Source: Procambarus clarkii (taxonomy: Eukaryota > Arthropoda > Malacostraca > Decapoda > Cambaridae). Taken from it: a DNA stretch of 64,000 nt. This document shows positions 1 to 11,009 of this stretch, in pieces. Position 1 is the stretch's first letter. Each line of letters starts with the position of its first letter. The DNA is taken from the NCBI RefSeq assembly GCF_040958095.1, contig NC_091216.1, positions 7,396,381 through 7,460,380 on the forward strand. The letters run 5' to 3'. The notes below the pieces were generated by a model that was not told where the DNA came from, did no database searches, and worked only from the letters and a program-made list of their open reading frames with translations. A program made the position numbers and the translations under genes.

Positions 1-3000
1 GGTAACAGGTTGGGTGGAGTACACTCCCCAGGTGGTAACAGGTTGGGTGGAGCACACTCCCCCGGTGGTAACAGGTTGGGTGGAGCACACTCCCCGGTGG
101 TAACAGGTTTGGTGGAGTACACTCCCCAGGTGGTAACAGGTTGGGTGGAGTACACTCCCCAGATGGTAACAGGTTGGGTGGAGTACACTCCCCAGGTGGT
201 AACAGGTTGGGTGGAGTACACTCCCCAGGTGGTAACAGGTTGGGTGGAGTACACTCCCCAGGTGGTAACAGGTTGGGTGGAGCACACTCCCCAGGTGGTA
301 ACAGGTTGGGTGGAGTACACTCCCCAGGTGGTAACAGGTTGGGTGGAGTACACTCCCCAGGTGGTAACAGGTTGGGTGGAGTACACTCCCCAGGTGGTAA
401 CAGGTTTTGTGGAGTACACTCCCCAGGTGGTAACGGGTTGGGTGGAGCACACTCCCCAGGTGGTAACAGGTTGGGTGGAGTACACTCCCCAGGTGGTAAC
501 GGGTTGGGTGGAGTACACTCCCCAGGTGGTAACGGGTTGGGTGGAGCACACTCCCCAGGTGGTAACAGGTTGGGTGGAGTACACTCCCCAGGTGGTAACG
601 GGTTGGGTGGTGTACACTCCCCAGATGGTAACGGGTTGGGTTGCGTACACTCCCCAGGTGGTAACGGTTTGGGTTGCGTACACTCCCCAGGTGGTAACGG
701 GTTGGGTTGCGTACACTCCCCAGGTGGTAACGGGTTGGGTGGAGCACACTCCCCAGGTGGTAAAGGGTTGGGTTGCGTACACTCCCCAGGTGGTAACGGG
801 TTGGGTTGCGTACACTCCCCAGGTGGTAACGGGTTGGGTTGCGTACACTCCCCAGGTGGTAATGGGTTGGGTGGAGCACACTCCCCAGGTGGTAAAGGGT
901 TGGGTGGAGTACACTCCCCAGGTGTTAAAGGGTTGGGTGGAGTACACTCCCCAGGTGGTAATGGGTTGGGTTGCGTACACTCCCCAGGTGGTAACGGGTT
1001 GGGTGGAGCACACTCCCCAGGTGGTAACGGGTTGGGTGGAGCACACTCCCCAGGTGGTAACAGGTTGGGTGGAGTACACTCCCCAGGTGGTAACAGGTTG
1101 GGTGGAGTACACTCCCCAGGTGGTAACAGGTTGGGTGGAGTACACTCCCCAGGTGGTAACAGGTTGGGTGGAGCACACTCCCCAGGTGGTAACAGGTTGG
1201 GTGGAGTACACTCCCCAGGTGGTAACAGGTTGGGTGGAGTACACTCCCCAGGTGGTAACAGGTTGGGTGGAGTACACTCCCCAGGTGGTAACAGGTTGGG
1301 TGGAGTACACTCCCCAGATGGTAACAGGTTGGGTGGAGTACACTCCCCAGGTGGTAACAGGTTGGGTGGAGTACACTCCCCAGGTGGTAACAGGTTGGGT
1401 GGAGTACACTCCCCAGGTGGTAACAGGTTGGGTGGAGCACACTCCCCAGGTGGTAACAGGTTGGGTGGAGTACACTCCCCAGGTGGTAACAGGTTGGGTG
1501 GAGTACACTCCCCAGGTGGTAACAGGTTGGGTGGAGTACACTCCCCAGGTGGTAACAGGTTTTGTGGAGTACACTCCCCAGGTGGTAACGGGTTGGGTGG
1601 AGCACACTCCCCAGGTGGTAACAGGTTGGGTGGAGTACACTCCCCAGGTGGTAACGGGTTGGGTGGAGTACACTCCCCAGGTGGTAACGGGTTGGGTGGA
1701 GCACACTCCCCAGGTGGTAACAGGTTGGGTGGAGTACACTCCCCAGGTGGTAACGGGTTGGGTGGTGTACACTCCCCAGATGGTAACGGGTTGGGTTGCG
1801 TACACTCCCCAGGTGGTAACGGTTTGGGTTGCGTACACTCCCCAGGTGGTAACGGGTTGGGTTGCGTACACTCCCCAGGTGGTAACGGGTTGGGTGGAGC
1901 ACACTCCCCAGGTGGTAAAGGGTTGGGTTGCGTACACTCCCCAGGTGGTAACGGGTTGGGTTGCGTACACTCCCCAGGTGGTAACGGGTTGGGTTGCGTA
2001 CACTCCCCAGGTGGTAACGGGTTGGGTGGAGCACACTCCCCAGGTGGTAACAGGTTGGGTGGAGTTCACTCCCCAGGTGGTAACGGGTTGGGTGGAGTAC
2101 ACTCCCCAGGTGGTAACGGGTTGGGTGGAGCACACTCCCCAGGTGGTAACAGGTTGGGTGGAGTACACTCCCCAGGTGGTAACGGGTTGGGTGGTGTACA
2201 CTCCCCAGATGGTAACGGGTTGGGTTGCGTACACTCCCCAGGTGGTAACGGTTTGGGTTGCGTACACTCCCCAGGTGGTAACGGGTTGGGTTGCGTACAC
2301 TCCCCAGGTGGTAACGGGTTGGGTGGAGCACACTCCCCAGGTGGTAAAGGGTTGGGTTGCGTACACTCCCCAGGTGGTAACGGGTTGGGTTGCGTACACT
2401 CCCCAGGTGGTAACGGGTTGGGTTGCGTACACTCCCCAGGTGGTAACGGGTTGGGTGGAGCACACTCCCCAGGTGGTAAAGGGTTGGGTGGAGTACACTC
2501 CCCAGGTGTTAAAGGGTTGGGTGGAGTACACTCCCCAGGTGGTAACGGGTTGGGTTGCGTACACTCCCCAGGTGGTAACGGGTTGGGTGGAGCACACTCC
2601 CCAGGTGGTAACGGGTTGGGTGGAGCACACTCCCCAGGTGGTAACAGGTTGGGTGGAGTACACTCCCCAGGTGGTAACAGGTTGGGTGGAGTACACTCCC
2701 CAGGTGGTAACAGGTTGGGTGGAGTACACTCCCCAGGTGGTAACAGGTTGGGTGGAGCACACTCCCCAGGTGGTAACAGGTTGGGTGGAGTACACTCCCC
2801 AGGTGGTAACAGGTTGGGTGGAGTACACTCCCCAGGTGGTAACAGGTTGGGTGGAGTACACTCCCCAGGTGGTAACAGGTTGGGTGGAGTACACTCCCCA
2901 GGTGGTAACAGGTTGGGTGGAGTACACTCCCCAGGTGGTAACAGGTTGGGTGGAGCACACTCCCCAGGTGGTAACAGGTTGGGTGGAGTACACTCCCCAG

Positions 3001-6000
3001 GTGGTAACAGGTTGGGTGGAGTACACTCCCCAGGTGGTAACAGGTTGGGTGGAGTACACTCCCCAGGTGGTAACAGGTTTTGTGGAGTACACTCCCCAGG
3101 TGGTAACGGGTTGGGTGGAGCACACTCCCCAGGTGGTAACAGGTTGGGTGGAGTACACTCCCCAGGTGGTAACGGGTTGGGTGGAGTACACTCCCCAGGT
3201 GGTAACGGGTTGGGTGGAGCACACTCCCCAGGTGGTAACAGGTTGGGTGGAGTACACTCCCCAGGTGGTAACGGGTTGGGTGGTGTACACTCCCCAGATG
3301 GTAACGGGTTGGGTTGCGTACACTCCCCAGTTGGTAACGGTTTGGGTTGCGTACACTCCCCAGGTGGTAACGGGTTGGGTTGCGTACACTCCCCAGGTGG
3401 TAACGGGTTGGGTGGAGCACACTCCCCAGGTGGTAAAGGGTTGGGTTGCGTACACTCCCCAGGTGGTAACGGGTTGGGTTGCGTACACTCCCCAGGTGGT
3501 AACGGGTTGGGTGGAGCACACTCCCCAGGTGGTAAAGGGTTGGGTGGAGTACACTCCCCAGGTGTTAAAGGGTTGGGTGGAGTACACTCCCCAGGTGGTA
3601 ACGGGTTGGGTTGCGTACACTCCCCAGGTGGTAACGGGTTGGGTGGAGCACACTCCCCAGGTGGTAACGGGTTGGGTGGAGCACACTCCTCAGGTGGTAA
3701 CAGGTTGGGTGGAGTACACTCCCCAGGTGGTAACAGGTTGGGTGGAGTACACTCCCCAGGTGGTAACAGGTTGGGTGGAGTACACTCCCCAGGTGGTAAC
3801 AGGTTGGGTGGAGCACACTCCCCAGGTGGTAACAGGTTGGGTGGAGTACACTCCCCAGGTGGTAACAGGTTGGGTGGAGTACACTCCCCAGGTGGTAACA
3901 GGTTGGGTGGAGTACACTCCCCAGGTGGTAACAGGTTGGGTGGAGTACACTCCCCAGGTGGTAACAGGTTGGGTGGAGTACACTCCCCAGGTGGTAACAG
4001 GTTGGGTGGAGTACACTCCCCAGGTGGTAACAGGTTGGGTGGAGCACACTTCCCAGGTGGTAACAGGTTGGGTGGAGCACACTCCCCAGGTGGTAACAGG
4101 TTGGGTGGAGTACACTCCCCAGGTGGTAACAGGTTGGGTGGAGTACACTCCCCAGGTGGTAACAGGTTGGGTGGAGTACACTCCCCAGGTGGTAACAGGT
4201 TGGGTGGAGTACACTCCCCAGGTGGTAACAGGTTGGGTGGAGTACACTCCCCAGGTGGTAACAGGTTGGGTGGAGTACACTCCCCAGGTGGTAACAGGTT
4301 GGGTGGAGTACACTCCCCAGGTGGTAACAGGTTGGGTGGAGCACACTCCCCAGGTGGTAACAGGTTGGGTGGAGTACACTCCCCAGGTGGTAACAGGTTG
4401 GGTGGAGTACACTCCCCAGGTGGTAACAGGTTGGGTGGAGTACACTCCCCAGGTGGTAACAGGTTTTGTGGAGTACACTCCCCAGGTGGTAACGGGTTGG
4501 GTGGAGCACACTCCCCAGGTGGTAACAGGTTGGGTGGAGTACACTCCCCAGGTGGTAACGGGTTGGGTGGAGTACACTCCCCAGGTGGTAACGGGTTGGG
4601 TGGAGCACACTCCCCAGGTGGTAACAGGTTGGGTGGAGTACACTCCCCAGGTGGTAACGGGTTGGGTGGTGTACACTCCCCAGATGGTAACGGGTTGGGT
4701 TGCGTACACTCCCCAGTTGGTAACGGTTTGGGTTGCGTACACTCCCCAGGTGGTAACGGGTTGGGTTGCGTACACTCCCCAGGTGGTAACGGGTTGGGTG
4801 GAGCACACTCCCCAGGTGGTAAAGGGTTGGGTTGCGTACACTCCCCAGGTGGTAACGGGTTGGGTTGCGTACACTCCCCAGGTGGTAACGGGTTGGGTTG
4901 CGTACACTCCCCAGGTGGTAACGGGTTGGGTGGAGCACACTCCCCAGGTGGTAAAGGGTTGGGTGGAGTACACTCCCCAGGTGTTAAAGGGTTGGGTGGA
5001 GTACACTCCCCAGGTGGTAACGGGTTGGGTTGCGTACACTCCCCAGGTGGTAACGGGTTGGGTGGAGCACACTCCCCAGGTGGTAACGGGTTGGGTGGAG
5101 CACACTCCCCAGGTGGTAACAGGTTGGGTGGAGTACACTCCCCAGGTGGTAACAGGTTGGGTGGAGTACACTCCCCAGGTGGTAACAGGTTGGGTGGAGT
5201 ACACTCCCCAGGTGGTAACAGGTTGGGTGGAGCACACTCCCCAGGTGGTAACAGGTTGGGTGGAGTACACTCCCCAGGTGGTAACAGGTTGGGTGGAGTA
5301 CACTCCCCAGGTGGTAACAGGTTGGGTGGAGTACACTCCCCAGGTGGTAACAGGTTGGGTGGAGTACACTCCCCAGGTGGTAACAGGTTGGGTGGAGTAC
5401 ACTCCCCAGGTGGTAACAGGTTGGGTGGAGTACACTCCCCAGGTGGTAACAGGTTGGGTGGAGCACACTTCCCAGGTGGTAACAGGTTGGGTGGAGCACA
5501 CTCCCCAGGTGGTAACAGGTTGGGTGGAGTACACTCCCCAGGTGGTAACAGGTTGGGTGGAGTACACTCCCCAGGTGGTAACCGGTTGGGTGGAGCACAC
5601 TCCCCAGGTGGTAACAGGTTGGGTGGAGTACACTCCCCAGGTGGTAACAGGTTGGGTGGAGTACACTCCCCAGGTGGTAACAGGTTGGGTGGAGTACACT
5701 CCCCAGGTGGTAACAGGTTGGGTGGAGCACACTCCCCAGGTGGTAACAGGTTGGGTGGAGTACACTCCCCAGGTGGTAACAGGTTGGGTGGAGTACACTC
5801 CCCAGGTGGTAACAGGTTGGGTGGAGTACACTCCCCAGGTGGTAACAGGTTGGGTTGAGTACACTCCCCAGGTGGTAACAGGTTGGGTGGAGTACACTCC
5901 CCAGGTGGTAACAGGTTGGGTGGAGTACACTCCCCAGGTGGTAACAGGTTGGGTGGAGCACACTTCCCAGGTGGTAACAGGTTGGGTGGAGCACACTCCC

Positions 6001-7361
6001 CAGGTGGTAACAGGTTGGGTGGAGCACACTCCCCAGGTGGTAACAGGTTGGGTGGAGTACACTCCCCAGGTGGTAACGGGTTGGGTGGAGCACACTCCCC
6101 AGGTGGTAACGGGTTGGGTGGAGCACACTCCCCAGGTGGTAACGAGTTGGGTGGAGCACACTCCCCAGGTGGTAACGGGTTGGGTGGAGCACACTCCCCA
6201 GGTGGTAACAGGTTGGGTGGAGTACACTCCCCAGGTGGTAACAGGTTGGGTGGAGCACACTCCCCAGGTGGTAACAGGTTGGGTGGAGTACACTCCCCAG
6301 GTGGTAACAGGTTGGGTGGAGTACACTCCCCAGGTGGTAACAGGTTGGGTGGAGTACACTCCCCAGGTGGTAACAGGTTTTGTGGAGTACACTCCCCAGG
6401 TGGTAACGGGTTGGGTGGAGCACACTCCCCAGGTGGTAACAGGTTGGGTGGAGTACACTCCCCAGGTGGTAACGGGTTGGGTGGAGTACACTCCCCAGGT
6501 GGTAACGGGTTGGGTGGAGCACACTCCCCAGGTGGTAACAGGTTGGGTGGAGTACACTCCCCAGGTGGTAACGGGTTGGGTGGTGTACACTCCCCAGATG
6601 GTAACGGGTTGGGTTGCGTACACTCCCCAGGTGGTAACGGTTTGGGTTGCGTACACTCCCCAGGTGGTAACGGGTTGGGTTGCGTACACTCCCCAGGTGG
6701 TAACGGGTTGGGTGGAGCACACTCCCCAGGTGGTAAAGGGTTGGGTTGCGTACACTCCCCAGGTGGTAACGGGTTGGGTTGCGTACACTCCCCAGGTGGT
6801 AACGGGTTGGGTTGCGTACACTCCCCAGGTGGTAACGGGTTGGGTGGAGCACACTCCCCAGGTGGTAAAGGGTTGGGTGGAGTACACTCCCCAGGTGTTA
6901 AAGGGTTGGGTGGAGTACACTCCCCAGGTGGTAATGGGTTGGGTTGCGTACATTCCCCAGGTGGTAACGGGTTGGGTGGAGCACACTCCCCAGGTGGTAA
7001 CGGGTTGGGTGGAGCACACTCCCCAGGTGGTAACAGGTTGGGTGGAGTACACTCCCCAGGTGGTAACAGGTTGGGTGGAGTACACTCCCCAGGTGGTAAC
7101 AGGTTGGGTGGAGTACACTCCCCAGGTGGTAACAGGTTGGGTGGAGCACACTCCCCAGGTGGTAACAGGTTGGGTGGAGTACACTCCCCAGGTGGTAACA
7201 GGTTGGGTGGAGTACACTCCCCAGATGGTAACAGGTTGGGTGGAGTACACTCCCCAGGTGGTAACAGGTTGGGTGGAGTACACTCCCCAGGTGGTAACAG
7301 GTTGGGTGGAGTACACTCCCCAGGTGGTAACAGGTTGGGTGGAGCACACTCCCCAGGTGGT
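1..7361. repeat. 33-bp minisatellite array with higher-order structure
   Basis: About 223 head-to-tail copies of a 33-bp unit (core GGTTGGGTGGAGTACACTCC plus CCAGGTGGTAACA) run from the window edge to 7361, so the true left end is not seen. Variant units (TACACT/CACACT, AACAGG/AACGGG, TTGCGTAC, GGTAAAGGG, GGTGTTAAAG, AGGTTTTGTGG) recur in the same order. The TTTTGTGG variant lies at about 401, 1556, 3074, 4460 and 6374; the GGTGTTAAAG variant at 921, 2505, 3561, 4980 and 6894. All spacings are exact multiples of 33, so the array grew by block duplication as well as unit slippage. Because 33 is divisible by 3 and the unit lacks stops in most frames, very long ORFs appear on both strands; these are a by-product and no gene is called. 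Confidence 0.97.
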
Positions 7362-7537
7362 GACATTCCTTAACTGTTGCCTCTGTTTAACGCAACAGTA
7401 AAATGTGTACTTGGATGAAAAAACGATTCTTCGCGGCAGGGGATCGTATTCCAGGGACCTGCCCGAAACGCTACGCGTACTAGTGGCAGTACAAGAACGT
7501 AACAACTCTTGTATATATCAAAAAAAAAAAAAAAAAA
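7362..7537 (+). mobile_element. SINE 3' body fragment with poly(A) tail
   Basis: From about 7364 (ATTCCTTAAC) to a poly(A) run at 7520-7537 the sequence matches the 3' body of the complete tRNA-derived SINE at 26333-26620, including the GTTTAACGCAACAGTAAAAT and ACGATTCTTCGCGGCAGG segments. The tRNA-like head is absent; the minisatellite abuts the body directly. The last array unit (GGTGGTGACATTCC) lines up loosely with the SINE (GGGCGCAATTCC), so the array may have grown at or within the SINE. That is inference. Confidence 0.85.
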
Positions 7538-7826
7538 TATGCATTCCGAAATTATAACTAAAATCCCAAACATTCTTAAAGGATTAAAATGAAAGAGTTA
7601 CTTTATAATGGTGTTACAATCTGACAACACAACAATGGCAGCTTAATCTCCTGTCTGCACACGTATGCTCACAAAAAATAGACCTGAATCATACCTGTAC
7701 ACTTTTAAGCAAGCCCTTCCTCTCTCATACACACTACAATATAATACACATAACCCACACACTCTAATGCATCATATATATATATAACAGCACAGCTATA
7801 TATAATTAGGTAACATCCTAAGTCCC
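7538..7826. other. Non-coding, nothing recognised
   Basis: AT-rich single-copy-looking sequence with a short (TA)n tract near 7771-7790. No credible ORF, RNA gene or transposon end is seen. Confidence 0.5.
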
Positions 7827-8109
7827 GCCATTTTGTTCGAGGGGATTAAAAGGTTTGTCCCTGTCATAGCTGAAATTTGTTACCCCGGTGACCCCTTGCA
7901 CAGGCATCACTAATGGTCAATGATGTCACCAGCTAGCCGCTCAGTGACCCTGCACAGGCACGTTCAAGGGGATTAAAAAGCCGGTATATGGCCTGGTCCG
8001 TTTTCGTTACCCCAGCGAGTGATTGCTAGCCTTCTAGGTCCAGCCATTTCGTTCAAAGGGATTAAAAGGCCGGTCTGTGAGTCATGTGTTTGGCGTTACC
8101 TCAGAGACC
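7827..8109 (+). repeat. Three diverged copies of a ~65-bp motif
   Basis: Units at about 7827-7893, 7955-8019 and 8041-8109 share GTTCRARGGGATTAAAARG near their start (7834, 7962, 8051) and a GTTACCCC/GTTACCTC ending followed by RGMGA. They are separated by unequal spacers. I do not recognise the family. A short ORF over the third unit has no supporting features. Confidence 0.55.
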
Positions 8110-8347
8110 CTGAAACCGAATGTACAATAGCATCATTCCTAATATATTTTAAATCTCCTATTTACTTCAAATCTATGTTGACCAGAACATCAATTGTCGC
8201 TATCAGATGAACTTCAGTAGGTCTGTTCCTAATTAATACCCCCTTTCTTCTCCATTTTTACACATCGATAATGCAACTCTATTAATATTCAGAAGGTCCT
8301 ATTTATTCCCTTACTTATCTGGAAGCTTATATTTATAGCGTCCAGCC

Positions 8348-8440
8348 AAGGATCGTTTATTGAGCATAGAAATTAATGAAATCCACTATTTCTTATTCGT
8401 ATGAAACAAGGGGGAGCAACACAGAGTATGGAGTAAAATG
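8348..8440 (+). repeat. Left copy of a diverged direct repeat flanking a CR1 scrap
   Basis: AAGGATCGTTTATTGAGCAT at 8348 recurs as AAGGATCGTTTATAGAGCAT at 8672. Similarity continues more weakly for about 60 bp (AATGAAATCC, then a CGTATGAAAC / TGTATAAAAAC block). The two copies bracket the CR1 fragment at 8456-8671. The repeat is too long and too diverged for a simple target-site duplication; an older local duplication is more likely. Confidence 0.5.
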
Positions 8441-8455
8441 TATATCAGCGTTCAC

Positions 8456-8671
8456 CCCTGTTACCTAACCAGTATTTACCCAGGTCTTTTTCCTAAATCT
8501 AAAACTTTTCAAATTTATAACCATTGTTTTGTGTTCTGTCTCGTGTTGATACTTTTAATAGGCTATTAATATCCCCCTTTGTCATGTCTATACTCTAACA
8601 CCTCTATCATATCACCCCTTATTTCTTTGCCTTTCTAAAAAATGTAATTTAGGCTTTGCCAATCTTTCTTC
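8456..8671 (-). mobile_element. CR1-A 3'-region fragment, degraded
   Basis: Antisense match to the last part of CR1-A ORF2: CCAGTATTTACCC, TTTTGTGTTCTGTC, the CTATTAATATCCCCC block and AATCTTTCTTC appear in the same order as in the intact copies. It covers the coding region for the conserved C-terminal domain, with many substitutions and small indels. The 3' tail itself is missing. No coding capacity remains. Confidence 0.8.
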
Positions 8672-8760
8672 AAGGATCGTTTATAGAGCATAGGGCAAAT
8701 AAAAATGAAAAATCCCTGTCAGCCATTTGTATAAAAACAGACCCTCCCCCAGGCATCGTG
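8672..8760 (+). repeat. Right copy of the diverged direct repeat
   Basis: Partner of 8348-8440; see that entry. It is followed by a C-rich stretch (CCCTCCCCCAGG) where the left copy has GGGGGAGC. Confidence 0.5.
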
Positions 8761-9590
8761 ACTTCAATAGGGAATTCAGTAGTAATCCAAATATAAATTC
8801 ATAAATATATATGCGCGTTCATAAACGTGAATAAATATATATGCACGTCTCACATTCACTCAAAAACATGCCTCCCCACACCGTACAGCAGTATATAACA
8901 AATCAAAATACTCATTCAATGTACATATATATGAACTACAGTGAGTAAAAACAAGCCTCTCATGTTTTTGAAATAAGCCTTCTGAAGTTTCCTTCATTCT
9001 AAGGTCTTCATCCCTAATGTGGTGCGATGCACCAATGAGTGCAAAGCTTTTATCCGGCGTTCTACATGCGGTTCCTAGGAGGTTCACACATTAGTACAAT
9101 ATCTTAATCGCTCTCAATACCTCAACCGTATTCTGTGTTTCTTCACAGGCGATACTCTGATACTCGTATTTTTTTTGCTCATTGCTCATATTTTCTGTTA
9201 TTCAGTTCATAAAACCTATCAAATCAACCTGACCTAACCTATTATAAAACGAAAATAAAATACATTTCTACAGACTTGTTGTTGCTTAGCGACGACGCAA
9301 AAAGCGACCTCAGTATAGGGATAGGGTATTAGCTCCCATCAACAAATAGGTGTTAATTAAGGCACCACAGCAACCTGACTTTTCCAACTGGGTGTGATGT
9401 CACCAGATAACCAATGCAGTCTTTGGCTCGGTACTTGCATATGTAGTCTGTCAAATGTTATTATTCAAAATAGCTATGCTATCCATCCCCACCTAACCTA
9501 ATCAGAGGTTGAAGAATATACATTTTATGTTCACAGTGTGAACATAAATCTCGTGGACATTATGACAAGATCTGCACTATCTGCTCTAAA
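8761..9590. other. Non-coding, nothing recognised
   Basis: No transposon or gene is recognised. Short ATATATATGC repeats lie around 8805-8850 and two isolated CCTAACCTA-like words at about 9232 and 9491. A 75-codon minus-strand ORF (8860-9087) has no recognisable motif and is left uncalled. Confidence 0.5.
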
Positions 9591-10333
9591 GTGTTTTACA
9601 CCAGTTAGTTAGTTTAGTTAATTTATTATGCACCCTATACCCATCTTGTGGGCGGTAGTGGAAAGGGTTACAGAGGCACATAATGAGCTCAGGGACTGAA
9701 CCCCACAATTCATTTAGCTAAGCAAGCTACAATCTTGATGAGCTAGTTACAAAATTCAATATAAGTCGTCACATCAACAATGGGTTCGAGATCGACCTCA
9801 AGTACAGGTTTTAAATTAAGCAACGGACATATGTGGAGAGCTAGTGTCAAAATTTAAAGGTTTGTCCTGCACACCGCCCCCCATCCAGTGGGCAGCGGTG
9901 GATAGGTTACAATCACTTAGTTACTACCTACAGTTAGCAAACTGGGGATATTTGGCTAAAATTTCTGGTAGCAGATCATTTTGAATGAAATATTGACACA
10001 TCGCTGGAACATTGGTTATAGAATTGTCTCTAAATTCACGTATCTTTTCGCACTCCATCACATAGTGACGGAGGGTGTGCGAATAATTTTGTTGACACAG
10101 TTTACATTTGGTCAGGTCTACATCAGCAGATAATGAGAATTCCCAGAGATACTTGTAACCGAGTCTAAGCCGAGCAGTAGTAACATCTAGAAGTCTGCTG
10201 ATTTTATTGGATGATCCATAGATGTGTGGCTCCTCTTGCATGATAGTATGATGATAGATGGAATTACTGGTGTCAATTTCACTTTGCCTCAGATCTACAA
10301 GATCTTGTTGAAGTTCTCGGTGTTTTACACCAG
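9591..10333 (-). mobile_element. 5'-truncated non-LTR retrotransposon with 14-bp TSDs
   Basis: A perfect direct repeat GTGTTTTACACCAG occurs at 9591-9604 and 10320-10333. Between them, read on the minus strand, is the C-terminal coding end of a non-LTR element (10319 down to 9924), a roughly 300-bp 3' UTR and a tail of AACT repeats ending at 9605. This is the expected structure of target-primed insertion with 5' truncation. The family differs from CR1-A. Its tail and Cys/His C-terminus suggest an I/Jockey- or RTE-like clade, which I cannot settle by eye. Confidence 0.85.
9924..10319 (-). pseudogene. Retrotransposon ORF2 C-terminal fragment (Cys/His motif)
   Basis: About 130 codons remain open to a stop at 9924. 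The reading includes TARLRLGYKYLWEF followed by CKLCQQN and then HTLRHYVMEC. A C-x2-C followed by H-x4-C-like spacing is common at the C-terminus of non-LTR retrotransposon ORF2 proteins. The reading frame runs on past 10319 into flanking DNA, through the target-site duplication, so the apparent upstream methionines are not the element's own start. The rest of the RT is missing. Confidence 0.75.
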
Positions 10334-10524
10334 CCGTGAGTATTATTATTATTAATATTATTATTGCCATCATATTTTGCTCACCAGGGATAGTAGACAT
10401 TTTTTGTTTACAAGTGTTATATATAGATAGTTTATTTCCAATTAACAACAGTGGTAATTAATGTTGATAATCGAATAAATTATAATTATTTCAATTATTT
10501 ATTTAAAATATATATAATCTGCAG
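10334..10524. other. AT-rich intergenic sequence with (TTA)n
   Basis: Contains an imperfect ATT/TTA trinucleotide tract at about 10340-10366 and AT-rich sequence ending in CTGCAG at 10519-10524, which reads as a possible splice acceptor for the exon-like segment that follows. Nothing else is recognised. Confidence 0.45.
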
Positions 10525-10893
10525 GATATATCCCCAAAGCATGTTCATTTTGCCTGTATTTGGAGGAGGAAGACAACCACATGCAGTATTCTAGCAGTTC
10601 TGATTCAGATGATGTAGAAGCTTCTCTGCCAGAAAGTACTCAATATGAAAGTGAATCTCTTATTTTGTTTACCATTATTCTCCATTATTTATACCTGCTG
10701 CGGTATTTCAAATATATCATTAACATTAGCTGTTAATAGTACCATTAATTTGTATATTTTTTTTTAGTCTCACCAGTACAGCAGGTAATTCAGGAGGAGG
10801 ATTACCCTGGTGGAGGAAGAAGAGGTGTTGGAGAGCCTAGCACTAGTCAAGCTCATACTCCGCCATTAGAAGATAGCAACAACAGTCCACATT
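10525..10893 (+). other. Exon-like coding segments upstream of the PolB relic
   Basis: Two open stretches of 126 bp each, 10525-10650 and 10768-10893, read in compatible phase with the open stretch from 11010. The proposed introns are 10651-10767 (GTGAAT...TTTTTTTTTAG) and 10894-11009 (GTATAT...ACTTATAG), both phase 1; the acceptor before 10525 (CTGCAG) also implies phase 1. The predicted peptide starts with a C-x2-C pair (ACSFC), then a Ser/Asp-rich stretch and a Gly/Arg and Thr/Pro stretch. The function is unknown; it may be the disordered N-terminal region of the polymerase protein. Splicing is inferred from sequence only. Confidence 0.35.
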
Positions 10894-11009
10894 GTATATA
10901 TCATCCTCAATAATTATTTTATTTCCATATCGTTTCATTATTTATTTTTAAACTATCCTATATTAAATTTATATTATTTATTAAAAATCATTATTCTTGT
11001 TACTTATAG

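Noticed and set aside
1..7361. CRISPR-like array
   Set aside because: Units are contiguous with no unique spacers, and the setting is eukaryotic.
10..7401. Very long repetitive ORFs (up to 2,463 codons, both strands, several frames)
   Set aside because: A stop-free 33-bp unit is open by default in several frames. No start context, splice or non-repeat domain supports a gene.
8019..9087. Short ORFs at 8019-8210 (+) and 8860-9087 (-)
   Set aside because: No motifs, no homology I recognise, and lengths expected by chance in this sequence.
9225..9500. Telomere-like CCTAA words
   Set aside because: Only one or two copies in each place, with no array.
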